In this document: positions 16,264-25,122 of the stretch, one piece after another
Position numbering within the stretch: the first letter of the stretch is position 1
How the letters are laid out: the number at the start of each line of letters is the position of its first letter
NCBI GenBank assembly: GCA_040544425.1
Contig: JBEONO010000001.1
Coordinates: 1 to 64,000, forward strand
Reading direction: 5' to 3'
Length of the DNA: 64,000 bases
Source: Solimicrobium sp040544425
GTDB taxonomy: Bacteria > Pseudomonadota > Gammaproteobacteria > Burkholderiales > Burkholderiaceae_D
Notes under the pieces: model-generated
Told to the model about the DNA's origin: nothing
Seen by the model: only the letters and a program-made list of their open reading frames with translations
Databases searched by the model: none
Position numbers and translations under genes: made by a program

Positions 16264-17403
16264 TCAAGCTTTCTTTTTGCTGATTTCGTCGATCCAGACT
16301 ATATCGAGATGATTGTCCCTGGCGAGCTGATAGAAATCATCCGGTGTAATCGTGCTGCGTCCCATAATCGAAAAATGGCGGCTGAGCATTCCAAGCGGAT
16401 AGAGTGCATGCAGTTGGGGAGAAAGCCCCAATGCGTCGTGGATGCTTCGGTAGCAGTAATAAACATATTCCGCGCAACTGAAGCGCGTGTACTTATCGGT
16501 TTGCACGCATTCAAAATCATACGGCTCACCAACTTTTTCGAGTGCCGATTGCCGGGCATTCTGTATCGCTTCGGCGCTGCTGATCGTCATCCCATTGCGC
16601 AGATCGGCGCTGACCCGCTGACAGAAAAAATCTGAGGCAGAGTTCTTCTTTTTTGATGGATGGCTGGAGTCAATTTTTTCTTGCAGTTTGAGTTGATCTT
16701 TCAGACGCAACACAACCAGATAATCACAGCGGAACCAGGTCAAAATATCTTCGGTATGTACGCCCATTGCCATCGAATGGAGCACCATTTGCGGACCTTC
16801 CTGAAAATATCTTTTATTGAGCCGGTACTTCTCCGGCACATGACCTTTGTCCTCATCGTTGAGCTGACCTGCATACAGCGCCGCATGCGTAAACCACCCG
16901 GGGCGATAGCCATTGGTGGAACACAGTGAGGAGTGGCGGATAAAGTCGCCGTCCATATATCCGTCATAGGCACGCAGCAAAATATCGCCGGGCTGCAAGA
17001 CGGCGAGAATGGCACGCATGTCCTTGGCGTTGATGCGGTAGTTCATCGGGTTTTCAACCAGATAACCAGAAGGCAGTCCGACTTTTGCCATGGGGCCGGG
17101 CGTGGTGTTCCAGTACCAGCGCAAGGTGCCAAACCAGGACATAAAGGCGCTTTGAAATGGATTTGGGTCGTCGTCGGTTTTTCTGCGATAGACCATGACC
17201 GGAATTATCACGGCCAGGATAGCGAATGCGGCGAGTATAAATTCCGCAGTAACGTGTGTGACCAACTCCGGCGCGGGCAATTGCGGCCAGAAGAAATAGG
17301 CCAATACGTAGCAGATAAGCAGGAATGCAGACAGACAGACGAATGAATAAATAAAATAAATGGGTCGGAGAATGGCAAGCAGTAATACCCAGATAATTTT
17401 CAT
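16264..17403 (-). CDS. Membrane-anchored YiiX-like (permuted NlpC/P60) cysteine hydrolase
   Basis: This 379-residue product starts with two hydrophobic segments (residues about 1-35 and 45-70). A soluble domain with features of the permuted papain-like YiiX/YebB family follows. LQPGDILLRAYDGYMDGDFIRHSS leads into a conserved histidine motif, GWFTHAALYAG, and later a cysteine block, FSCAEYVYYCYRS. In circularly permuted members the histidine precedes the cysteine, as here. They act on amide or ester bonds in peptidoglycan or lipids. I chose the ATG at 17403 because an AGGA site lies eight bases upstream. It precedes the metallophosphoesterase gene. Confidence 0.78.
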   Translation of the reverse strand: MKIIWVLLLAILRPIYFIYSFVCLSAFLLICYVLAYFFWPQLPAPELVTHVTAEFILAAFAILAVIIPVMVYRRKTDDDPNPFQSAFMSWFGTLRWYWNTTPGPMAKVGLPSGYLVENPMNYRINAKDMRAILAVLQPGDILLRAYDGYMDGDFIRHSSLCSTNGYRPGWFTHAALYAGQLNDEDKGHVPEKYRLNKRYFQEGPQMVLHSMAMGVHTEDILTWFRCDYLVVLRLKDQLKLQEKIDSSHPSKKKNSASDFFCQRVSADLRNGMTISSAEAIQNARQSALEKVGEPYDFECVQTDKYTRFSCAEYVYYCYRSIHDALGLSPQLHALYPLGMLSRHFSIMGRSTITPDDFYQLARDNHLDIVWIDEISKKKA

Positions 17404-17582
17404 TATTGTTTTCCTGTTGGGGTTGAACTTCATTGTTGAATGACAGACCGTGTGCCGGTTAAATCCGTCTGGCGCACATTCGCCATTATTGTGTAATCAA
17501 TATTTAAAATCCAACGATAAAACGCATTTGGTCTTTTTTAGCAGAACGAATCGATTGAGTTGTTGGCAAACGCAACATAATT

Positions 17583-17599
17583 ATTGGATCCGATCCAAT
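17583..17599. promoter_or_regulatory. Perfect 17-base palindrome upstream of the DUF349 gene
   Basis: ATTGGATC, a central C, and GATCCAAT form a perfect inverted repeat in the 360-base gap between the divergent YiiX-like and DUF349 genes. It could be an operator for either. I see no other clear signal in this gap, and a leftward reading frame at 17504-17749 shows no recognisable family. Confidence 0.4.
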
Positions 17600-17763
17600 G
17601 TAGGTAACGATTGTCGATGACTCAAGATTTATCGCTGCATCCACGATCTGCAAAATAAAGCGGCGGTTTTGGCAGATCGGCGATTTTTTGTTCTGAATTT
17701 TACAATTTGGGAACCAAGGCTTGCTATGATGCTGGCTCTTATCGCTCATCCCCTCTTGCCGCC

Positions 17764-20169
17764 ATGTTTGATTTCCTGTTTAAAAAACGTTCAACCGTAT
17801 CCAAAATTTCCGGGCAGACTGCGCCGCAAATTGAATCCAAGCCAGTCGACGCAAAATTTCTCGACAAACAGCGCGCATTGCAACAGGCCGACAGTTTCGC
17901 AGATCAGGAAGAGGCGGCCCTGGCCTTTATTCTGCAGTCCAGCTTTGCCGATGCCCGACTTCAGGCCGTCAGGCACGTCCACAGCGAATCGGCACTGCTG
18001 CAGGTAAGCCAGGCAATGCGCAATACCGACAGGCGGGTCAGCAAGCTGGCGCAAGAGAAATTGGCCACATTGCACTACCGGCAAAAAATGCATGTGGCGG
18101 TGCAGGATTGTCTGGCGCAAGGCCAGCAATTGCTGGCTATGCCGCAATTGATGACAAATCAGGTTTCAGCCTGGGACAAGGTACGTCTGAGTCTGGGTGA
18201 GTATGCGTCCTCGCTGCAGCAAATCAAACTGGATCTGGAGCAGCGGCTGCAAGAACAGCTTCTGTTGCAGCGACAGGCTTTGCAGTTGGCTGCGCAATTG
18301 CAGCAGTTGATCCGGTCTGACCTTCCGGCCCAACAAGGCAAAGAAAAATTAGTGGAATGCGAGGATCAGTTGCGCGCCATCCAAAGCGATCGCCTGGTGG
18401 AAAGTTTGCCGAAGAATCAGCTTGGGCAATTGGAGTTGGATATCAGCGCAGCACAGAAACATCTCCAACTGGCCTCTGAAATTCGCCAACCTGTTATCGA
18501 AGCAGCGCCAACAGCAAGCGAGCCAGAAATAATGGTCGCGTCTGAGTTGGAAGCCCCGGTTCATGAGCTGGTTCACGCTGCAACCCTGATCGAACCTGAT
18601 ATTCAGGTTTTGTTAAATTCTTTGGAACAGGCACTGGAAAATGGCAGCCTGCAACAGGCTTTGGATATTGATAAATCATTGCGCCAGGTGGCAATTCGCG
18701 GAGAATGGACGGCGCGACTGCAAACATTGCGCAGTGAATTAAGTCGGCTGTTGGATTGGGCGAAGTGGGGCGGGAATGTATCGAGAGAAGAATTGATCAA
18801 AGTCGCTGAGGATTTGTCGAATGGCCAATTTGCGCCGCCTGAAATTGCAAAGCAGGTGGGCGGACTGCGGGCGCGCTGGAAAGAGCTGGACCGCACCAGC
18901 GGTGTGGCACTGCAATCAATGTGGGAGAGATTTGACGCGGCTTGTGGAAAAGCTTACGCGCTTGCCGACGCCTATTTCAAGCAGCTGGCCCAGCAGCGGT
19001 CTGAAAATTTGCAATTGGCCCAAGCCTTGTTGATCGAGATCGACACCGCCATTTCAGCTCTTGCAGGTCCGGTGACCGATTGGAAAGCGCAGCAGGCCTG
19101 CATTAATAAATTCAGACTTGACTGGCGCAAGATTGGAACGATAGACCGGAAATTGAAGTCGAAGCTGGAAATTGATTTTGACAGCAAGATGCTGCAACTG
19201 AATCAACCCTTGCTGGCCGCACAGGAGTTGGCGGTGCAGATGCGATTGCAAATCATCGACAGCGTCAGCAAACTTAATGGCAACGATCGCGATGCCGTTG
19301 AAAAAGTGAAGCAGGCGCAGCAGCGTTGGCAACAGCAAGCAACTTCGATGCTGCTGGCACGCAAACAGGAACAGGATTTGTGGCTGCAATTTCGTGCTGC
19401 GTGCGACGCAGTCTTCACACAACGCAAGGCCAGTTCCGAACAACACAAGGAATCGCGTCAGCAGAAACTAACTGCGAAACAGGCCTGTTGCGAACGCTTG
19501 GAAGGGCTGTTTGACAAGCCGCGCGCAGAGATCGCTTCGACACTGAAATCAACGCAGCAGGATTGGCACGAATTGTCTGCCCAGACGCGCGGTTTTGAGG
19601 AACGCTTTGAGAACGTCGTCGCAGCGCTTGAAGCCAGGCATGCTGAGTTGCTGGTTCTGGAAAAGCAGGCTGGACTGATCAACCTCACTGCAAAAATCAA
19701 ACTCTGTCAGCAGATCGAATCTGCCGGCCTGACTGCCAGTGAGTTGGGTGAATCTGAAATGTCGGTGCCGCTGCTTGCCTGGAAAAATGAGTGGGATGCT
19801 CTGGCAAAGTCCGGTGCAGTTAATCCCAATACAGCTTTGAATAAAGTGCTGGTCCAGCGTTTCAATGCTGCGATCGATCACGTCAGTCATCGCCAGCAGC
19901 TCAGTGAACCAGACCGTGCGGAAAATTTGCAGCAGTTCGAAGAGCGGCTGTTGCGCCTGGAATTACTGCGCGGCCTGCCCAGTCCGGCCGAATTGTCGCA
20001 ACAACGCAAACAAGTGCAGTTGAAGGATCTGCAATCTGCCTTGAAAAATCGTGATACGTCGGAGAGCTATCTCAATAATTTGCACGCCATATGCGCCTTG
20101 CCTGTGCCGCTGGATGCACAACACGAACAGCGCCTGCATGTCGTTTTGGCTGACAGTGCTAAACAGTGA
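17764..20169 (+). CDS. Large DUF349 domain protein
   Basis: This 801-residue, Gln/Leu/Ala-rich, almost wholly alpha-helical protein has repeated DUF349-like units. Examples are the segments around LRARWKELDRTSG, FRLDWRKIGTIDRK, AQQRWQQQATSML, TQQDWHELSAQTRG and WKNEWDALAKSG, each with a conserved tryptophan in a helical hairpin. It lacks signal and membrane segments, so it is cytoplasmic. DUF349 proteins are linked to envelope or DNA-damage phenotypes in some bacteria, without a defined activity. I chose the ATG at 17764 because FDFLFKKRS begins like other family members. Its stop abuts the convergent receiver gene with no gap. Confidence 0.85.
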   Translation: MFDFLFKKRSTVSKISGQTAPQIESKPVDAKFLDKQRALQQADSFADQEEAALAFILQSSFADARLQAVRHVHSESALLQVSQAMRNTDRRVSKLAQEKLATLHYRQKMHVAVQDCLAQGQQLLAMPQLMTNQVSAWDKVRLSLGEYASSLQQIKLDLEQRLQEQLLLQRQALQLAAQLQQLIRSDLPAQQGKEKLVECEDQLRAIQSDRLVESLPKNQLGQLELDISAAQKHLQLASEIRQPVIEAAPTASEPEIMVASELEAPVHELVHAATLIEPDIQVLLNSLEQALENGSLQQALDIDKSLRQVAIRGEWTARLQTLRSELSRLLDWAKWGGNVSREELIKVAEDLSNGQFAPPEIAKQVGGLRARWKELDRTSGVALQSMWERFDAACGKAYALADAYFKQLAQQRSENLQLAQALLIEIDTAISALAGPVTDWKAQQACINKFRLDWRKIGTIDRKLKSKLEIDFDSKMLQLNQPLLAAQELAVQMRLQIIDSVSKLNGNDRDAVEKVKQAQQRWQQQATSMLLARKQEQDLWLQFRAACDAVFTQRKASSEQHKESRQQKLTAKQACCERLEGLFDKPRAEIASTLKSTQQDWHELSAQTRGFEERFENVVAALEARHAELLVLEKQAGLINLTAKIKLCQQIESAGLTASELGESEMSVPLLAWKNEWDALAKSGAVNPNTALNKVLVQRFNAAIDHVSHRQQLSEPDRAENLQQFEERLLRLELLRGLPSPAELSQQRKQVQLKDLQSALKNRDTSESYLNNLHAICALPVPLDAQHEQRLHVVLADSAKQ

Positions 20170-20691
20170 TCAGGCTGGCTCAGGCGGCGCCAGCATTTCT
20201 TCCAGCACGTCAATCAGTGCAGCGCGGGTGATTTTTGATTTGATGGTGAATGAATCGACGAAGGTTCGGTAGGATTCATGCGCAGTATTGACGCCGCCGG
20301 GTTGACCCGAGCGAATCACAATGCGCAGTTTCGGCAGATTCAGCTCGCCGCGTATGGTATCAACCAGCCGCAGGCCGGCGTCCATCGTTTCCATGACCAC
20401 GTCCAGCAGAATGACGGCGGTATCCGGATTGTCAATCAGCACCAGACGTGCCTGGTGCCCAGAGTAGGCATGCAGGAAATTAATCGGGCGCTCCTGAATC
20501 ATGACGCCGTTCAAGGCCAGAACGGTTGAATCGTGTACCGTTTGGTCATCATCGGTGATGAGAATTTTCCACGGATTGATGTCAGACAAATCCAGTTCGG
20601 CTTCATCGTCATCCAAAAAATTTACAAATTCATCATTGAATTGGTCGGGCAGATGATTTTGTACTGGGGCGGAAGGCGGCTTCGAGGTCAT
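20170..20691 (-). CDS. Stand-alone receiver protein of the DUF3369-associated type
   Basis: The 173-residue product is a single response-regulator receiver domain with an acidic N-terminal tail. WKILITDDDQTVHDST holds the acidic pocket, and VILLDVVMETMDAGLRLVDTIR carries the phospho-acceptor aspartate. RIVIRSGQPGG and the late lysine in FTIKSKITRA complete the site. These motifs match receivers that are normally fused to DUF3369 plus GGDEF or HD-GYP output, but the chain stops just after the receiver. It may act as a phosphate sink or protein-interaction regulator, or be a trimmed descendant of a longer gene. No cognate kinase is adjacent. Confidence 0.85.
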   Translation of the reverse strand: MTSKPPSAPVQNHLPDQFNDEFVNFLDDDEAELDLSDINPWKILITDDDQTVHDSTVLALNGVMIQERPINFLHAYSGHQARLVLIDNPDTAVILLDVVMETMDAGLRLVDTIRGELNLPKLRIVIRSGQPGGVNTAHESYRTFVDSFTIKSKITRAALIDVLEEMLAPPEPA

Positions 20692-21074
20692 GTTGGATCA
20701 AATCAATGCAGTGAAAATAGTTTAAACGGTAGTGCTTTTCAGAAATTCAACTCGCCTGAAATGAGCGCATCCCTGAGCGGATCTTTATAGTGTTACTTAA
20801 TACTAGCCGAACCGAAGTCATTTAGACAGGACAAAGTACTTGCGATAAGGATATTTTGAGCAATTTATGCAGCCGAAATTATACTTATTTCATCATTTTG
20901 CTGATGGCAGTCGTGCCAAGTTGTGTTCGTTGCCATATTTTCCCTGTTCAATAACCTCGACCTTACAACGGGGCAGTTCAGGAAAATGTCGCACTTTTGC
21001 TGCGTTGCAATTATAATTTGACGTTAACGTAAACGTCAATCGATACCGGGTTTTTTTAAAAAAGAGGAAATCAA
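20692..21074. other. Intergenic region upstream of the SDR gene
   Basis: This 383-base gap separates divergent genes. It holds a TTATAAT sequence (21011-21017) and an ACGT-type palindrome near its right end, and a GAGGA ribosome site just before the SDR start. I see no supported gene. A 49-codon frame from about 20868 has no features that support it. Confidence 0.5.
21018..21039 (+). promoter_or_regulatory. Palindromic ACGT-type operator (LiuR-like) before the SDR gene
   Basis: TTGACGTT (21018-21025), a six-base spacer AACGTA, and AACGTCAA (21032-21039) form a perfect inverted repeat 36 bases before the start codon. It resembles ACGT-rich palindromes described for MerR-family regulators of branched-chain amino acid and fatty acid catabolism, such as LiuR. 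The left arm could double as a -35 element. The assignment is by resemblance. Confidence 0.55.
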
Positions 21075-21833
21075 ATGCAAATTCAAGATAATGTTTTTAT
21101 TGTTTCCGGTGGTGCGTCCGGACTGGGCGCGGCCACTGCCCGCATGATTGTTGCGAACGGCGGCAAGGTTGTCATCGCCGATGTGCAGACTGCACTGGGT
21201 GAGAAATTGGCAACGGAATTGAACGGGCGTTTTGTGCAATGCGATGTGACCTCGGAAGCCGATGGATTGGCGGTCATTGAAGCGGCGCGTGCAATGGGCA
21301 GCCTGCGCGGTCTGATCAATTGCGCTGGCGTTGCACCGGCAATGAAAACGGTCGGGAAAGACGGTCCGCATTCCCTGGAAGTGTTTCAACGTACGGTCAA
21401 CATCAACTTGATTGGCACGTTCAATATGTGTCGGCTGGCGGCTGATGCGATGTCAAAAACCGAACCAAGCGATCAGGGTGAGCGCGGCGTGATGATTAAT
21501 ACCGCCTCTGTTGCAGCGTTTGATGGACAAATCGGTCAGGCTGCCTATGCCTCGTCCAAAGCTGCTGTAGTGGGACTGACCTTGCCTATGGCACGCGACC
21601 TGGCGCGCAACGCAATTCGCGTGATGACGATCGCGCCAGGCATTTTCGAAACGCCGATGTTGCTTGTCATGCCGCAGGAAGTGCAGGACGCGCTGGGCAA
21701 AAGCGTACCATTCCCGTCACGCCTGGGTAAGCCGGACGAGTATGCCAGCCTGGTCAAGGCAATCATCGAAAATATGATGTTGAACGGAGAGTCGATTCGT
21801 CTGGATGGTGCGATTCGCATGCAGCCAAAATAA
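21075..21833 (+). CDS. SDR-family 3-hydroxyacyl-CoA dehydrogenase-like protein
   Basis: This 252-residue short-chain dehydrogenase is NAD(H)-dependent by motif. SGGASGLG (11-18) is the cofactor loop, CDVTS follows at about 56-60, and INCAG is at 81-85. The catalytic Ser145, Tyr158 and Lys162 lie in INTASVAAF and YASSK. The C-terminal APGIFETPMLLVMPQEVQDAL and PFPSRLGKPDEYASLV resemble the HSD17B10/2-methyl-3-hydroxybutyryl-CoA dehydrogenase group, which acts in isoleucine and fatty acid breakdown. The ACGT palindrome upstream supports that role. Start and GAGGA ribosome site agree. It stands alone and ends before an intrinsic terminator. Confidence 0.88.
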   Translation: MQIQDNVFIVSGGASGLGAATARMIVANGGKVVIADVQTALGEKLATELNGRFVQCDVTSEADGLAVIEAARAMGSLRGLINCAGVAPAMKTVGKDGPHSLEVFQRTVNINLIGTFNMCRLAADAMSKTEPSDQGERGVMINTASVAAFDGQIGQAAYASSKAAVVGLTLPMARDLARNAIRVMTIAPGIFETPMLLVMPQEVQDALGKSVPFPSRLGKPDEYASLVKAIIENMMLNGESIRLDGAIRMQPK

Positions 21834-21911
21834 GCCGGCAAAAATCTGGCGATGTTTTTTTGAGCTGGAAATGAATGTCACATGACAATTTTCAGTAAGG
21901 GTAATAAACTG

Positions 21912-21940
21912 ACGCAGGCTCTTGGGGGCCTGCGTTTTTT
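21912..21940 (+). terminator. Intrinsic terminator after the SDR gene
   Basis: An 8-bp stem ACGCAGGC/GCCTGCGT (21912-21919, 21928-21935) with an eight-base loop runs into six T. Confidence 0.88.
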
Positions 21941-21973
21941 ATGGGCCGTTCACATTTACCCTAATTGGAAGTT

Positions 21974-23167
21974 ATGACCGACTACGCAAAGACTGGATTA
22001 ATCTTGACAGGTGGTGGCGCCCGTGCGGCGTATCAGGTTGGCGTATTGCGGGCAATCGCCAATCTGCTCAAAGCCAATGGCTGGCCAGCGACACAAAACC
22101 CCTTTCCGATCATTTGCGGCACCTCGGCAGGTGCAATCAATGCTACCGCGCTGGCGTGCAGTGGCGATAATTTCGCTGCAGGTTTACGGCGCCTGGAACG
22201 AATCTGGTCCAACATTGAAGCACATCAGGTGTATAAAGCGGATTCCCTGGCGATGATGCGCTCTGGTGCGAGATGGCTGTCGATATTGTCGTTCGGGTGG
22301 ATGGTACGCAAATGGATCAAGACACCGCCCAGCTCGCTGTTCGATAATTCTCCGCTGGCTGATCTGTTGACCAAAGTGCTGGATTTTTCCGGCCTTGACG
22401 CAGGACTGGCTTCCGGCAGTCTGCACGCGTTGGCCATTACCGCTTCCTCCTATACAACCGGGATGCACCTGACTTTTTATCAGACGCTGGCAGATATTGA
22501 GCCGTGGGTGCGCTCGCAACGTCTGGCGCAGCGCGACTTCATCACGGTCCAGCATTTGCTTGCCTCATCGGCGATTCCATTTATTTTTCCTTCGATACCC
22601 TTGAACTGGAGCGGCGGTCTGGAATATTGCGGCGATGGTTCGATGCGCCAGTTGGCACCGATTTCTCCGGCGATTCATTTGGGCGCGCAAAAAGTATTGA
22701 TCATTGGGGCGGGGCGCATGTCAGAGGTCAGACGCGATCTGCCTGAAGTGATCACCTATCCAAGCATTGCGCAAATTGCCGGTCATGCGATGTCGAGTAT
22801 ATTTCTGGACAGTCTGGCGGTCGATATCGAAAGAATGGAACGTATCAACAAGACACTGTCGATGCTGCCGGAAGAACTGAGAACCCGATCAGAATTACGA
22901 CCGATTGAAACCCTGATCATCGCGCCATCGGAACGCATTGATGAAATCGCCACGCGCCATATTCAAAGCCTGCCAGCGCCGATCCGCGTAATGCTGGGCG
23001 GAATCGGTGCCACTGAAGTGCGCGGCTCCGCGTTAGCTTCTTATCTACTGTTTGAGGCGAGCTTTACCAATGAACTGATTGCACTGGGATTTTCTGATGC
23101 CATGAACAAAAAAGACGAGGTCGTGGCGTTCTTTGGTAGCGGAATAAATCAATTGAAGCTGGCTTAA
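21974..23167 (+). CDS. Patatin-like phospholipase
   Basis: This 397-residue protein has the patatin Ser-Asp dyad. The oxyanion loop is TGGGARAAYQVG (12-23), the nucleophile is Ser51 in GTSAG, and the acid is Asp221 in CGDGSMRQLAP. It has no signal peptide, so it is a cytoplasmic or membrane-associated lipid acyl hydrolase. It belongs to the bacterial 380-400-residue group (RssA-like N-terminus with an extra C-terminal domain). The ATG at 21974 follows a weak GGAAG site. purN starts 17 bases after its stop, so the two may be co-transcribed. Confidence 0.9.
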   Translation: MTDYAKTGLILTGGGARAAYQVGVLRAIANLLKANGWPATQNPFPIICGTSAGAINATALACSGDNFAAGLRRLERIWSNIEAHQVYKADSLAMMRSGARWLSILSFGWMVRKWIKTPPSSLFDNSPLADLLTKVLDFSGLDAGLASGSLHALAITASSYTTGMHLTFYQTLADIEPWVRSQRLAQRDFITVQHLLASSAIPFIFPSIPLNWSGGLEYCGDGSMRQLAPISPAIHLGAQKVLIIGAGRMSEVRRDLPEVITYPSIAQIAGHAMSSIFLDSLAVDIERMERINKTLSMLPEELRTRSELRPIETLIIAPSERIDEIATRHIQSLPAPIRVMLGGIGATEVRGSALASYLLFEASFTNELIALGFSDAMNKKDEVVAFFGSGINQLKLA

Positions 23168-23184
23168 TACTGTACAATGTCGCG

Positions 23185-23769
23185 ATGAAAAATATAGTTA
23201 TTTTGATTTCAGGCCGTGGCAGCAATATGCAAGCTATCGTAGCCGCAGCAAAAAAAGAAAAATGGCCGGCACGGATCGCAGCAGTAATCAGTAATCGGGC
23301 AGACGCAGAAGGGCTGGTGTTTGCACATCAACACGGCATTCCAACCGCGCTGGTCGTCAGTAAAAACTATTCTTCGCGTGATCTCTTTGACAGCGCATTG
23401 CAGGCACAGATCGAGCAGTATTCTCCGGATCTGATCGTGCTGGCAGGTTTTATGCGCATTCTGACACCCCAGTTCGTGCAACATTATCAGGGACGGATGA
23501 TTAATATCCATCCCTCGCTGCTGCCTGATTTCAAAGGTCTCCACACGCATCGTCAGGCTTTGGATGCCGGCGTGAAGGAACATGGCGCAAGTGTGCATTT
23601 GGTTACTGCAGAATTGGATCATGGTCCGGTCCTTGATCAAGCGAGAATCGCCGTCTATCCTGACGATACCGAAGCCAGTTTGGCAGAGCGCGTCCTGGAA
23701 CAAGAACATATTTTATATCCGCGCGTCATTCGCCAATTTGTCGAAGGCAAGTTGGGTTTACCCGACTGA
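23185..23769 (+). CDS. purN: Phosphoribosylglycinamide formyltransferase PurN
   Basis: PurN transfers a formyl group from 10-formyl-tetrahydrofolate to GAR in purine synthesis. The 194-residue product has LISGRGSNMQAI at the phosphate-binding N-terminus. Catalytic residues Asn107, His109 and Asp145 lie in INIHPSLLPDFKG and ELDHGPVLDQ, matching the E. coli triad. Length and start are standard. The rsmB-like gene follows after 67 bases. Confidence 0.97.
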   Translation: MKNIVILISGRGSNMQAIVAAAKKEKWPARIAAVISNRADAEGLVFAHQHGIPTALVVSKNYSSRDLFDSALQAQIEQYSPDLIVLAGFMRILTPQFVQHYQGRMINIHPSLLPDFKGLHTHRQALDAGVKEHGASVHLVTAELDHGPVLDQARIAVYPDDTEASLAERVLEQEHILYPRVIRQFVEGKLGLPD

Positions 23770-23836
23770 ATCCCGACCAGGCGCATCAAGCCGCGCCACG
23801 CAAGTCACTTTTAAGCATTTTAAGAAAGCATTCCCC

Positions 23837-25093
23837 ATGCGCCTGCCTCCCGCCATCGTTGGTCATACGGAAGAAGTATTACGCGATATTTTGCGTTTCA
23901 CTGCACCGGCCGATAGTACTTTGTCCCGCTACTTTCGTGAGCATCCGCGTCTGGGCCCGCGCGAGCGCGGCGTGATTGCGGAAAGTGTTTACGGACTGCT
24001 GCGCAACAAATCGGTCTACACCAGTTTTTCAGAATCGGGCAGTGGTGCCTTGATTCGCCGCATGGCCCTGCTGGCTCTGGCCGATGGTGTGGGTATCGAG
24101 GCGCTGGGCGGATTGTCAGATCAGGAAACCGAATGGTTAACCCGGGTCATGGAAATGGATCGTACCCATCTGCCGCTGGCCTTGCGCGTCAATTTGCCAG
24201 AGTGGTTATTCGAAAAATTAACTGAGCAGCTGGGCGAAGCGGGCATGGTGAAATTCACCGAAGCGACCAACAATCCTGCGCCGCTGGATTTGCGGGTGAA
24301 CAGCCTGAAAACCGATAGGGCGGCGGTGCAGGCTGAATTGGCATTGGCACCGATCCTGGCTGAGCCAACTCCCTATGCGGTAGACGGGCTGCGCGTCCTG
24401 AAGAAACCGTCATTACAGAATTTACCGTTGTTTAAAAGCGGTGCCATTGAAGTGCAGGATGAAGGCAGCCAATTGCTGGCGCAGATCGTCGGCGCAAAAC
24501 GCGGCGAGATGGTGGTCGATTTTTGCGCCGGAGCCGGTGGAAAAACCTTGGCCCTGGGCGCAGCGATGCGCAACACCGGTCGTCTGTACGCTTTCGATAT
24601 TTCAGAAAAACGTCTGGCCAAACTCAAGCCACGCCTGGCGCGCAGCGGCCTGTCAAATGTCCATCCGGTATTGATCGCCCACGAGCGCGACGCTAAAATC
24701 AAACGCCTGGCCGGAAAAATTGATCGCGTCTTGGTCGATGCCCCTTGCAGCGGATTGGGAACATTGCGCCGCAACCCCGATGTGAAGTGGCGCCAGCTGC
24801 CGAGCGCGATTGCCGAACTGAACGTCAAACAGGCAGCGATTCTGGACAGTGCAGCGCGCCTGGTTAAAGCAGGCGGTCGATTGATTTACGCAACCTGCAG
24901 CATTTTGCGTGAAGAGAATGAATCAATTGCGGAACAGTTTCTGGCAACGCACGACGATTTCGAATTGGTGCCGATGAAAGAGGTCATGGCCGAACAAAAA
25001 ATTGATCTGGAGATGAGTGATTACCTCAAATTGTCACCGGAGTTGCATGAAACAGATGGCTTTTTCGCTGCCGCATTTCAACGCAAAAAATAA
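23837..25093 (+). CDS. RsmB/NOP-family rRNA m5C methyltransferase
   Basis: The 418-residue product is a SAM-dependent RNA cytosine-5 methyltransferase. An N-terminal NusB-like helical region (about 1-140) is followed by a PUA-less linker. The Rossmann core contains VVDFCAGAGGKTLALGA and LYAFDISEKRLAKL. The two catalytic cysteine motifs are DAPCSGLGTLRRNPDVKWR and ATCSILREENE. It resembles RsmB, which modifies 16S rRNA, but paralogues exist in Burkholderiales, so I leave the symbol blank. I chose the ATG at 23837 because MRLPPAIVGHTEEVL begins like family members and longer reads would overlap purN. Confidence 0.9.
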   Translation: MRLPPAIVGHTEEVLRDILRFTAPADSTLSRYFREHPRLGPRERGVIAESVYGLLRNKSVYTSFSESGSGALIRRMALLALADGVGIEALGGLSDQETEWLTRVMEMDRTHLPLALRVNLPEWLFEKLTEQLGEAGMVKFTEATNNPAPLDLRVNSLKTDRAAVQAELALAPILAEPTPYAVDGLRVLKKPSLQNLPLFKSGAIEVQDEGSQLLAQIVGAKRGEMVVDFCAGAGGKTLALGAAMRNTGRLYAFDISEKRLAKLKPRLARSGLSNVHPVLIAHERDAKIKRLAGKIDRVLVDAPCSGLGTLRRNPDVKWRQLPSAIAELNVKQAAILDSAARLVKAGGRLIYATCSILREENESIAEQFLATHDDFELVPMKEVMAEQKIDLEMSDYLKLSPELHETDGFFAAAFQRKK

Positions 25094-25122
25094 ATTTAAA
25101 ACTGTATGTAGGGATAGCGCGG

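Noticed and set aside
17504..17749. Leftward 81-codon frame between the YiiX-like and DUF349 genes
   Set aside because: No known family, no ribosome site, and it runs through a palindrome and the upstream part of the DUF349 gene. I could not support it as a gene.
20868..21017. 49-codon frame upstream of the SDR gene
   Set aside because: It has odd composition, no ribosome site, and runs into the promoter and operator region.
23160..23184. A separate promoter directly before purN (TACAAT near 23171)
   Set aside because: The only TTGAAG upstream is 14 bases away, too close for a good sigma-70 promoter.
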